From the NCBI GenBank assembly GCA_964437215.1, contig CAYTFZ010000004.1, forward strand, positions 12,074 to 76,073: a stretch of DNA of 64,000 nt, written 5' to 3'. Positions 1-7,689 of the stretch are shown here, piece after piece. The position numbers and the translations under genes are program-made. The stretch is from JAAYAN01 sp964437215 (GTDB lineage Bacteria; Bacteroidota; Ignavibacteria; Ignavibacteriales; Melioribacteraceae). Every line of letters begins with the position of its first letter. The first letter of the stretch is position 1. The notes under the pieces were generated by a model, which saw only the letters and a list, made by a program, of their open reading frames with translations, was not told the origin of the DNA and ran no database searches.

Positions 1-2
1 CC

Positions 3-329
3 GGAAATGTTATTGCTTTGCTTGATATTTCGAACGGAGAAATCCAGACTGCATTTTGCGCGGCCGATAAACTTGGCAAAGCGGGCGAAGTGAATCTTCA
101 TCCAATAAGCGGAAAAGAGATTATCGGGTTCAGAATACCGATGTGGAGCGATCTTGTAAATACAGTGAAATTTGCCGCGTTAAAATTTAAACCTTTACGC
201 ACTGCAGGCTGGGATGCAGCTGTGACTGATGACGGAATCAAAATTTTAGAAGCAAATGCATTGTTCGATCCGCCGAATTTTTTCAGTAAAGGACGGATTA
301 TTGAAAAAGAATTGTTGGAAAAACAATGA
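3..329 (+). CDS. C-terminal part of a sugar-transfer-associated ATP-grasp protein (5' end outside window)
   Basis: The frame is open from the window edge, so this is the last ~108 residues of a longer protein; an internal TTG at 18 is not a credible start. The tail pattern (AGWDAAV, then DDGIKILEANA, then a proline-rich end) looks like the C-terminal metal- and nucleotide-binding half of ATP-grasp enzymes of the sugar-transfer-associated family (PF14397 type). Family members are expected to form an acyl-phosphate and ligate a carboxylate to an amine, often within exopolysaccharide loci. The stop overlaps the next start (ATGA at 326). The following acetyltransferases and flippase support a role in building or decorating a surface polymer. 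The substrate cannot be told. Confidence 0.7.
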   Translation, partial: GNVIALLDISNGEIQTAFCAADKLGKAGEVNLHPISGKEIIGFRIPMWSDLVNTVKFAALKFKPLRTAGWDAAVTDDGIKILEANALFDPPNFFSKGRIIEKELLEKQ

Positions 330-901
330 TAAGTAAAATTATTAATGCGCTTATTTTTTTGTTTACGAAATATATTTATTTCCAAAAGTACTTTACTGTA
401 GGGGTTCTTAACCTTAATTCGATTTTTACAGATAAAGATTTTACAGACAACTTTGAAATCGAAGAGTTGGATTTTAAAGATAAACTCGGTTTAAGTATGC
501 CCGATGAAAAATTCGTTCAAAAATATTACACTCGCTGTAAAAGAAATATGAAATGTTATATTTGCAAAGTTAATGGTAAAATTGCGGGTATATCCTGGAT
601 TTCTTTTTCAAGAAAATTTAACGAAGGCGTAAAAATAAATATGCGTTCAAAAGATGCTTTACTTTTGGAATCATTTACATTTCCTGAATTCAGAAACCGG
701 GGAATTCAGAAAGCGCTTATTCAAAAAAGACTTTTATGGCTTAAGCGTAACAATTTTGAACGAGTATTTGTAATTTACGAGCCGGATAATATTTATTCCG
801 AAAGAGCACTGATGCGTAATGGTTTTACAGTTTATAAAAGATTAAAAGTTTTTAGAATTATAGGTTTCTATTTCCAAAAAAATGCAAAGCTGCGAAAATG
901 A
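326..901 (+). CDS. GNAT family N-acetyltransferase
   Basis: 191 residues. The second half carries a GNAT core: LLLESFTFPEF, then the acetyl-CoA pyrophosphate loop-like RNRGIQKALI, and a late YSERALMRNGF element typical of GNAT motif B. The N-terminal ~80 residues resemble no domain I recognise. GNAT enzymes transfer an acyl group from acyl-CoA to an amine, here perhaps an amino sugar or amino acid. The start ATG overlaps the stop of the ATP-grasp gene by 4 bases, and its own stop overlaps the next gene's ATG (ATGA at 898), so the three are translationally coupled. The acceptor is not predictable from sequence. Confidence 0.8.
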   Translation: MISKIINALIFLFTKYIYFQKYFTVGVLNLNSIFTDKDFTDNFEIEELDFKDKLGLSMPDEKFVQKYYTRCKRNMKCYICKVNGKIAGISWISFSRKFNEGVKINMRSKDALLLESFTFPEFRNRGIQKALIQKRLLWLKRNNFERVFVIYEPDNIYSERALMRNGFTVYKRLKVFRIIGFYFQKNAKLRK

Positions 902-1995
902 TAAAAATTAAAAGAGTTGACAATTTTACGGATTTTATAGAGTTAGAAAAATTATGGGAAGATTTGCTTGAAGAATGTTTGGATAAGCACATTCAGCTAT
1001 CGTTTGACTGGTGCAGGACATGGATGGAAATTTTTGGAAAAAAAACGGAATTATTTGTACTTATTGCCGAAAACGATGATGAAATTTTAGGGATTGCTCC
1101 GCTGACAATTTTAAAAAATGGTACATTTTTCAGAAATTCCTTAAAATACCGGCAAGTTGTTTTTATCGGCACAGGTTTTACCGACCGTTCTGATTTTATA
1201 ATAAAAAAACATAATGAAGAAATAGTAAGAGAATTCTTCAATTACATTTATCAAAACATAAATTTGTGGGATGAATTAGACTTAAGACAGATTAATACAT
1301 TGTCATCAAATTTCGAACTGGTAAAAAAGTATTCGCAAAGCAATCTGATTAACGAGTATAAATTTTTCAAAGTAATTAACACGCCTTATCTGCCAATTGA
1401 AGGCGATTTTGAAACCTACTTAAGCGGACGCGCTAAACTATTCCGAAAACAATTACGGATGTACACAAACAATCTAACCGAAGATGGCAAGACACTCGAT
1501 TTTGAAGTAATAACAGAAGTAAAAGATGAGCATATCAATTTGATAATTGAAATGGCTGAATACAGAAAATCGCTTTTCGAACGCAGAAATATTTTTCTTG
1601 AAAAACAGAAGCTTGATTTCATAAAAAAAATGATACCGCTGTTTAACAAAAAAAACAGGATACTTCTTTTTTTTCTCAAATACGAAGGCAATTTGTTAAG
1701 TTATGATTTTACTTTTAGTTACAATAAAACTGTTTATGATTGGAATACATCCTATAATCCAGACTTTAAAAAGTTTTCTGTCGGCCGGCTTTTAAATAAA
1801 TTTATTATAGAGTATTGTTTTGCAAACGGTTACAAGGTTTATGATCTTATGGCGGGAGATGAAGAATATAAACTGAAATGGACAAAGGTTTTTAGCGAAA
1901 ACTATAATTTACGGGTAAGGAAAAAGAATATAAAATTTTCTGTAGCAAACTATTATGAAAGAGTTAAAAAAATGGTAAAGAAAACTAATGTTTAA
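898..1995 (+). CDS. FemAB-like / BioF2-type GNAT acyltransferase
   Basis: 365 residues, the usual size of proteins with the Acetyltransf_6 domain (PF13480; once called CelD-like). The diagnostic C-terminal block is present: SYDFTF, then YNPDFKKFSVGRLL, then YDLMAGDEEYKLKW, which matches the family's conserved Y-D-x-x-x-G-x-x-x-Y-K-x-x-W pattern. Members are related to FemABX aminoacyl transferases and are common in exopolysaccharide and capsule clusters. Translation is coupled to both neighbours: the start sits in an ATGA overlap with the GNAT gene, and its end overlaps the flippase start at 1988. I infer amino-acyl or acyl decoration of a lipid-linked glycan before export by the flippase. 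Confidence 0.85.
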   Translation: MIKIKRVDNFTDFIELEKLWEDLLEECLDKHIQLSFDWCRTWMEIFGKKTELFVLIAENDDEILGIAPLTILKNGTFFRNSLKYRQVVFIGTGFTDRSDFIIKKHNEEIVREFFNYIYQNINLWDELDLRQINTLSSNFELVKKYSQSNLINEYKFFKVINTPYLPIEGDFETYLSGRAKLFRKQLRMYTNNLTEDGKTLDFEVITEVKDEHINLIIEMAEYRKSLFERRNIFLEKQKLDFIKKMIPLFNKKNRILLFFLKYEGNLLSYDFTFSYNKTVYDWNTSYNPDFKKFSVGRLLNKFIIEYCFANGYKVYDLMAGDEEYKLKWTKVFSENYNLRVRKKNIKFSVANYYERVKKMVKKTNV

Positions 1996-3463
1996 CGATC
2001 TTAAAAAGCTGTTGAATCAATCTTTTATTTACGGAATCAGCTCTGTAATAGAACCATTTATCAGATTTATAATGTTGCCGCTTTACACACGATATCTTAC
2101 TCCTGAAGATTACGGGACACTGGCTCTTACCGGTGTTGTAGGAATGTTCCTTTCTTCTGTGATTGGGCTCGGAGTTTCTTCGGGAATGCTAAGGTTTTAT
2201 TTTCAGTATAAAACTAAGGAAGAAAAGGATGAAGTTATAACTACGGTTATGATTTTTACAATTATATCTTCAGCTTTATATTTAACAGTACTTCTTGTAA
2301 TAGAACCTTTTGTTTCAGGAGTTTTGTTTTCAATAGAAAATTCGGGTGTTTACTATAATCTTGTAATTGGGGGCACAGTACTTGAAATTGCAGCAACCCG
2401 GCTTTTTTCCGTTTTCAGAGCGGAAGAAAAAGTTAAAATATTTACAACATTTACAATTATATCATTAATAATACAATTTTTATTGAATATACTTTTTGTA
2501 GTTGTTTTTGAGCGCGGTGTTAGAGGAATACTTGAGGCTACAATTATTTCTACAATATTCAGCATATTATTACTTATGCCTTCAGCAATTAAAGGCAAAA
2601 AAATGCGATTTTCTAAAACCAAACTAAAAGAAATCATTTCATTCAGTACTCCTCTTGTACCAGCAGCAATTTCGCATATTGTACTAAATCTTTCAAACAG
2701 GTATTTCCTCGATTATTTTATATCGAAACGCGGAGTAGGAATTTTCCAGCTCGGAGTAGGAATATCCAATGTCCTTTCAATTGTAATAACAAAGCCATTT
2801 AAAATTGCCTGGCCCCCTTATATGTACAGCGTTTCCGATAGACCTAATGCAAAAGATATTTACAGAAATGTGCTTGTTTACTATTCTTTTTTAGCATTTT
2901 GGGCAGCAATGGCAATTTCGGTAGCCGCAAAGGAAACCCTTGTAATTTTAACAACTCCGCCATTTTATTCTGCCTATAAAGTTGTTCCTTTGCTTGTTGT
3001 TTCGCTGGTTCTGTTCGGGATGATGGGAATTCTTGTAGCAGGAATTCATCTTACAAAAAAAACAAAATACGTATCATATATTTTTATGGTTGCAGCAATT
3101 CTAAATCTTGTGCTCAATTATTTCTTAATACCTTTTGCAGGAATTCAGGGTGCGGCTCTTGCAACCGTAATAACATTTCTATTTATGAATATTAGCTACT
3201 TTGTGTATTCCCAAAGACTTTATCCAATAAATCACGATTTTAAAAGGATGGCAATAATTGTGTTCGTTTCATCAGCTTTGTTCCTTTTTTCGAACTTTGT
3301 TATAACAGCTGATAATTTATTTCTAACCATTCCATTAAAAGGTCTGATTATAATTTCTTTCCCGTTTGTTTTATGGCTTGCAGGTTTTTTTAATCCAAAC
3401 GAAAAGGACAGAATAATATATATGTCAAAGCTCATTTATAATAAACTGACAAGAAAAAAATAA
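1988..3463 (+). CDS. Polysaccharide flippase (Wzx / MATE-like, MOP superfamily)
   Basis: 491 residues with about 12-14 hydrophobic segments spread along the protein and short basic loops, the architecture of MOP-superfamily oligosaccharide flippases. The N-terminal LLNQSFIYGISSVIEPFIRF with LPLYTRYLTPEDYGTLAL is typical of Wzx proteins (P-E-D-[FY]-G). Such proteins move undecaprenyl-linked repeat units from the inner to the outer leaflet of the cytoplasmic membrane. The ATG lies inside the end of the preceding transferase gene (8-base overlap), so it is the last gene of the operon entering from the left edge. No polymerase or glycosyltransferase is visible in the window part of this cluster. 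Confidence 0.9.
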   Translation: MFNDLKKLLNQSFIYGISSVIEPFIRFIMLPLYTRYLTPEDYGTLALTGVVGMFLSSVIGLGVSSGMLRFYFQYKTKEEKDEVITTVMIFTIISSALYLTVLLVIEPFVSGVLFSIENSGVYYNLVIGGTVLEIAATRLFSVFRAEEKVKIFTTFTIISLIIQFLLNILFVVVFERGVRGILEATIISTIFSILLLMPSAIKGKKMRFSKTKLKEIISFSTPLVPAAISHIVLNLSNRYFLDYFISKRGVGIFQLGVGISNVLSIVITKPFKIAWPPYMYSVSDRPNAKDIYRNVLVYYSFLAFWAAMAISVAAKETLVILTTPPFYSAYKVVPLLVVSLVLFGMMGILVAGIHLTKKTKYVSYIFMVAAILNLVLNYFLIPFAGIQGAALATVITFLFMNISYFVYSQRLYPINHDFKRMAIIVFVSSALFLFSNFVITADNLFLTIPLKGLIIISFPFVLWLAGFFNPNEKDRIIYMSKLIYNKLTRKK

Positions 3464-3540
3464 AACGGTTGTGTTTGAATTATTTCTGCATATTTTCTTA
3501 TATTTTGCATTCTTTTTTAACTTTTATGGAATAATTATAA

Positions 3541-4407
3541 ATGATACATCGTGTTGCCAGATTGTTTGATAAGGTTCAGAATGATGCGGAAGTTGCAAAA
3601 TGGATAAGGGTCTTTTCGCGCACCGACAGAAATTTTGCTGTAATTAAAATAAGCGGAGCTTCACTTTTTCAGTATCCTAATGAAATATGCGAGGATCTTG
3701 CTATTTTATCAAAACTCGATTTGCACGTTCCCGTAGTTTACGGATGGGGAAATGCTCTTACAAAAAAACTTGAACTTGCTGGACAAAAAACACTTATGCA
3801 CCACACCGGAGTCCGCGTAACGCGCAAAAGCGATCTTTCTTTTATGGAAGAAGTAGCACATGAGCATGGAATGATGATTGTCGAGGGACTTAATGAAAGG
3901 GGTATTCCTGCAGAAGTTGCTTTTGACATTTTTAAAGCTGAAAGAAAGATTCTTGACGGAATCGATTTTGAGCATTTTACAGGCGATATTAAGTGTGTTG
4001 ATACTGATAAACTCAAGGAATATCTCCGTAAAGGAATTATTCCGGTTATTCCGCCGATTGGCAGAAATGAAGAAGGACAAATATTTAATATTAATGCAGA
4101 TACTGCTGCCAAAGCAATTGTTCTCGATCTTATTCCTCAGAAATATATTCTTTTAACAAATACTCGCGGTGTGCTTGATAAAAGCGGCGAATTAATATCC
4201 CAGATTTCAATTTCTGCCGATTATTTAAATCTTGTTGAACAAGGGATAATTAATGAAGGAATGAAATTGAAAATTGACGAAGCGAAAGAAATAATAGAAG
4301 GAATGGCGCACCTCGAAGAAGATATAGCTGTTCAGATTGCCAACCCCGAAAACATTTTAAGCGAACTTTTTACAGATGGTGGAAAAGGAACTTTTGTTAA
4401 GAAGTAA
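3541..4407 (+). CDS. Acetylglutamate kinase-like protein (amino acid kinase family)
   Basis: 288 residues. The N-terminal leader (DKVQNDAEVAKWIRVFSR, then FAVIKISGAS) resembles the kinase part of the Xanthomonas/vertebrate/fungal N-acetylglutamate synthase-kinase branch rather than classical ArgB. Kinase landmarks: Lys36 in the first strand, a GWGN loop where ArgB has HGxGP, an FNINADTAA stretch (substrate and catalytic Asn/Asp), TNTRGVLD, and EGMKLKI where ArgB has GGMxPK. The C-terminal acetyltransferase domain of the bifunctional proteins is absent. The expected reaction is ATP-dependent phosphorylation of N-acetylglutamate in arginine synthesis, but no other arg gene lies nearby. It stands alone, 77 bases after the flippase, with its own probable promoter. 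Confidence 0.8.
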   Translation: MIHRVARLFDKVQNDAEVAKWIRVFSRTDRNFAVIKISGASLFQYPNEICEDLAILSKLDLHVPVVYGWGNALTKKLELAGQKTLMHHTGVRVTRKSDLSFMEEVAHEHGMMIVEGLNERGIPAEVAFDIFKAERKILDGIDFEHFTGDIKCVDTDKLKEYLRKGIIPVIPPIGRNEEGQIFNINADTAAKAIVLDLIPQKYILLTNTRGVLDKSGELISQISISADYLNLVEQGIINEGMKLKIDEAKEIIEGMAHLEEDIAVQIANPENILSELFTDGGKGTFVKK

Positions 4408-4483
4408 GGGGTTAAGAATTTATTTAAAAAAATATCCGTTTATAAAAAATTAGCTTGTACGATGCAAAAGTTTGTTAAAAACT

Positions 4484-5926
4484 TTAATCCTCATTTATAA
4501 TTTTCTGCATCCTGAATGCGCGAGGATACTGGCTTTTCAAACCTTCTTTAGTATTTACGGCAGTTCCAATAATATTTCCGTTATGTTTTATTACTTTTTG
4601 CCCTGTTTCTCCGAAATCTTTCTTAATTATTCCGCCGTTCAAATAAATTTCCATATGGTTTAAATCTTCAAGCTCAATAATATTTTTTGTTATATTTTTA
4701 TTTAGAATCTGTGCTCCAAGAGTATGCAGCCTTAAAGTTTTGCGCTTGTCAACCGAACCGAACTTTGAGCCGATGCGAAGAAAAATATCCTGCCCGTCAT
4801 ATTCCCAATCATTGTTCACAAAATAAAAATCCTCCGATTTTATAAGATATTTGTAATCTTGTAAAACCGTTTTTTTAATTCCGTACCATTCAGCCAGCTC
4901 ATATAAATATCCCGAAATTTTCCTGTTATCAGCTTCAGCAAAAAATAATTTTTCTTTTTTTGCAGGAAATGGTTTTACCGGTTCGGTTTTCCCGGTTTTT
5001 CTTAATTTAGCAACAAAAAATCCTTCCGAATCAATTTCCCAGGGAATTATCCTGCGTGCTTTTGAAATTGATTCATCAAACCTTATCCCACTAAACTCTT
5101 TATAAGTATCAGATGATTTTACCGGAAGATTTATTTCGAGCATTTCTACAGGATACTTATTCAAAATTTTATTAAGCACAAGCTCGTTTTCTTCAATTGT
5201 TAGCGTGCATGTGGAATAAACAATTTCGCCGCCGGGTTTCAGCATTTTTATAGCGGAAACTAAAAGTTTATGCTGAATTTCGGAAAGCGCCGCTGCGTGG
5301 TTTTCTGTCCACCAGTTATTTACCTCGCCCTTTTTATGCATAATTCCCAAAGCGCTGCAGGGGGCATCTACTAAAATTTTATCAAACCATTCGTGAAAAT
5401 AAGAACCGAGTTGTTCCCCTTTTCCTAAAATAATAGCGGCATTAGTAAAATTCATTTTGTCAATATTGAATACAAGACTTTTTACGCGCGCGTTGCTTTG
5501 TTCATTCAATATTAAAGTTCCTTTATTCTGCATCATTCCAGCAATCTGCGTGGATTTTGAACCCGGTGCTGCACATAAATCCAGAACTCTTTCGCCTTCC
5601 TTAGGATTTAAAACAAGCGGTGGAATCATTGAGGACAAACTTTGAATGTAATATTTTCCGAAAGAATAACTCAGTGTTTTCCCGATTTTATCGTATCCCG
5701 ATAATACATAATATGCCAAAGGAATACTTTTAACTGGTTCTAATTCAATACCGTAATTTTTCAATTCTTCAATAATTCTTTCGGTTTCTTCTTCGGAGCT
5801 TATTCTGATGCAGGTTTTTACCGAAGGATTTTTATAATATGCGCCATACTTTTCTAGATATCCGTTTCCGAAATTTTTCAGAATATAGCTTGCAATATTT
5901 TCGCTTATTTCAATTTTCTGTATCAT
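4484..5926 (-). CDS. RsmF/NSUN-type RNA (cytosine-5) methyltransferase
   Basis: 480 residues. The SAM-binding core is clear: DLCAAPGSKSTQIAG (motif I), then DAPCSALG with the motif IV cysteine and YSTCTLTIEENE with the motif VI cysteine, the two-cysteine mechanism of the NOL1/NOP2/Sun (RsmB/RsmF) family. The C-terminal ~150 residues resemble the extra RNA-binding part of RsmF-type enzymes rather than the N-terminal NusB domain of RsmB. The likely job is m5C formation on 16S rRNA, but the target base cannot be read from sequence. The start overlaps the stop of the upstream hypothetical gene by one base (TAATG). It is the last gene of the mmcQ-like - lgt - hypothetical operon. Confidence 0.88.
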   Translation of the reverse strand: MIQKIEISENIASYILKNFGNGYLEKYGAYYKNPSVKTCIRISSEEETERIIEELKNYGIELEPVKSIPLAYYVLSGYDKIGKTLSYSFGKYYIQSLSSMIPPLVLNPKEGERVLDLCAAPGSKSTQIAGMMQNKGTLILNEQSNARVKSLVFNIDKMNFTNAAIILGKGEQLGSYFHEWFDKILVDAPCSALGIMHKKGEVNNWWTENHAAALSEIQHKLLVSAIKMLKPGGEIVYSTCTLTIEENELVLNKILNKYPVEMLEINLPVKSSDTYKEFSGIRFDESISKARRIIPWEIDSEGFFVAKLRKTGKTEPVKPFPAKKEKLFFAEADNRKISGYLYELAEWYGIKKTVLQDYKYLIKSEDFYFVNNDWEYDGQDIFLRIGSKFGSVDKRKTLRLHTLGAQILNKNITKNIIELEDLNHMEIYLNGGIIKKDFGETGQKVIKHNGNIIGTAVNTKEGLKSQYPRAFRMQKIINED

Positions 5927-6354
5927 TAATACCGGTGAAGAAATAGTGAATTAAAAATTGTATTTGCCGCTTCAAAAAAGTTCTTCTTTTCAGGAAATTC
6001 GTTTCTGAATGATTTAATTATTTCTCCCAGAAGCCCGTCCAGATATTTTTCGTATTGTTTCACTGTCCTTTCCAAATCCTTTTTTTCCGCAGGAATTATT
6101 AGTTTTGAAGGCATTGTTCTGTTTGAATAAAGAATATATTTTGCCTGAAGAATGTCGTCTGCCTGAAAAACTTTTTCGCCTTGCATATCAACCAGTTCGT
6201 AACTCCCGAAAAGTTCGGAGCCTAAAACTAAAGCCTTTGCCGGCAGGTTAATTTCAATAAAATTATTCGAAATTAAAAAATCTTCGGGAAATTTTTTTAG
6301 TTTTCCGTTGCGTAAATCGAATACCCAGTTTTGAATAAAATCTTTTTCAGTCAT
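5926..6354 (-). CDS. Hypothetical protein
   Basis: 142 residues, no family recognised. It looks soluble: no signal peptide or membrane segment. It has mixed beta-rich sequence in the middle (EINLPAKALVLGSELFGSYELVD) and an amphipathic helical second half. It lies 14 bases downstream of lgt and overlaps the rRNA methyltransferase start by one base, so it is surely translated in that operon. The intact frame and tight coupling are the evidence that it is real. Function unknown. Confidence 0.65.
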   Translation of the reverse strand: MTEKDFIQNWVFDLRNGKLKKFPEDFLISNNFIEINLPAKALVLGSELFGSYELVDMQGEKVFQADDILQAKYILYSNRTMPSKLIIPAEKKDLERTVKQYEKYLDGLLGEIIKSFRNEFPEKKNFFEAANTIFNSLFLHRY

Positions 6355-6368
6355 AGTCTTTTTAATTT

Positions 6369-7199
6369 TTACCGGGCTAAATTTTTAATATTCTTCTTTG
6401 AAGAATTTCCCTTTGAAGGCTGCTTCTTTTTGTAGAAAAACAGAATGTATATTCCCAGTAAAATAAAGGGTATGCTTAAAATCTGTCCCATTTTTAAAAT
6501 CATATCTTTTTCAAAAGCTTCCTGCACATCCTTAACAAACTCAATTAAAAATCTTGCCGTAAAAAGATAAATCAGGAAAATTCCGAAAATAAAGCCTTCT
6601 TTCATTTCGCGCCATTTTTTGCGGTAAACGCTTATAAGAATGAAAAAAAGAACAAGATACGATAAAGCTTCATACAATTGAGCGGGGTGCCGAGGTTCAG
6701 TTTCCGGAGGCATTGCATTTACAAAAATAAAACCCCACGGAAGATTTGTGTAAGTTCCAATTATTTCCGAATTAAATAAATTTCCGAGCCGTACAAAACA
6801 TCCGCCGAGCGCAACGGTAATTACTATGCGGTCTAAAACCCATAAAAATGACTGATCTTTGTGTTTGCGGCAGTAAAAATAAATGGCTGTAGGAATTCCA
6901 ATTGCGGCTCCGTGACTTGCCAAACCGCCTTTCCATACTTCTAAAATTTTCAATGGATTTGATAAATAATTTATGGGATCGTAAAATAAAATGTGTCCCA
7001 GTCTGGCACCTATTATAGTTCCGAAGAACATATAAAGAAAAAGATCATTTAAATCATTTTCCGACTTACCTTCATTCTTAAAAATGTAGGACATTATTCT
7101 AAAGCCGGCTAAAAAAGCTGTTGCCCAAAGAACACCGTAATATCTTATTGAGAAAGGTCCGAGCGAAAATATTTCGGGATCAACATTCCATGTAATCAT
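6369..7199 (-). CDS. lgt: Prolipoprotein diacylglyceryl transferase
   Basis: 276 residues with seven or so hydrophobic segments, as expected for Lgt, the inner-membrane enzyme that moves diacylglyceryl from phosphatidylglycerol to the lipobox cysteine. Conserved elements: IRYYGVLWA near the N-terminus, GGLASHGAAIG (essential His region), VRLGNLFNSEIIG (the Arg-x-Gly-Asn signature) and HPAQLYEAL. The C-terminus ends in a basic cytoplasmic tail. A GAGG sequence lies just upstream of the ATG. The gene sits 13 bases after the MmcQ-like gene. Several lipoprotein substrates are encoded in this same window (21536, 22076, 58325). Confidence 0.96.
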   Translation of the reverse strand: MITWNVDPEIFSLGPFSIRYYGVLWATAFLAGFRIMSYIFKNEGKSENDLNDLFLYMFFGTIIGARLGHILFYDPINYLSNPLKILEVWKGGLASHGAAIGIPTAIYFYCRKHKDQSFLWVLDRIVITVALGGCFVRLGNLFNSEIIGTYTNLPWGFIFVNAMPPETEPRHPAQLYEALSYLVLFFILISVYRKKWREMKEGFIFGIFLIYLFTARFLIEFVKDVQEAFEKDMILKMGQILSIPFILLGIYILFFYKKKQPSKGNSSKKNIKNLAR

Positions 7200-7212
7200 T
7201 AAATCCTCATCA

Positions 7213-7566
7213 TTAAATCTGTTTAAGCTGTTCGCGCAATTTTTTGCTCAATCCGGAAACTACAAGATCATACGAATCGTCAATCCATTTTTTTATCAAA
7301 GCATCGTTTAGTCTTCCTGTCACATCAATCGTATTCCAATGCTTTTTGCTCATATGATAGCCAGGAGTTACTTCTTCGTATTTCTCTCTCAGCTCAACCG
7401 CTTTTTCGGGATCGGTTTTTACATTTATAGAAACCGGAGAATCGAGTGAAAGCAGTAGAAACATTTTTCCGGCAACTTTATAAACTGGAGTAACTTCATC
7501 GAAAGGAAGACATTCTTCAGCCATTTTTTTCTTTAAGCAATATTCGCGAATTAATTCAGCATCCAT
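7213..7566 (-). CDS. MmcQ/YjbR family protein
   Basis: 117 residues, the full length of the YjbR/MmcQ (DUF419) fold. The pattern LREKYEEVTPGYHMSKKHWNT and the terminal LIKKWIDDSYDLVVSGLSKKLR match the family's conserved C-terminal half (P-x-x-x-x-x-K-x-H-W). The fold resembles a double-wing DNA-binding module, but the cellular role of the family is not settled. It is the first gene of the leftward operon ending with the rRNA methyltransferase and shares an intergenic region with the divergent protease gene. Confidence 0.85.
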   Translation of the reverse strand: MDAELIREYCLKKKMAEECLPFDEVTPVYKVAGKMFLLLSLDSPVSINVKTDPEKAVELREKYEEVTPGYHMSKKHWNTIDVTGRLNDALIKKWIDDSYDLVVSGLSKKLREQLKQI

Positions 7567-7689
7567 TAAAAATAATGTAAAAAATTTGTAGTTTTCAGTT
7601 TGTTAATTATATGTTATTTTTCTTTCGAAATAAAGAAACCAATTCTTTCTGGAATTGTATACCGGAAATTTAATAAAAGGCTAAACCAA

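Noticed and set aside
3709..4112. Two 120-codon minus-strand frames across the acetylglutamate kinase-like gene
   Set aside because: Both overlap a clear kinase gene and show no domain.
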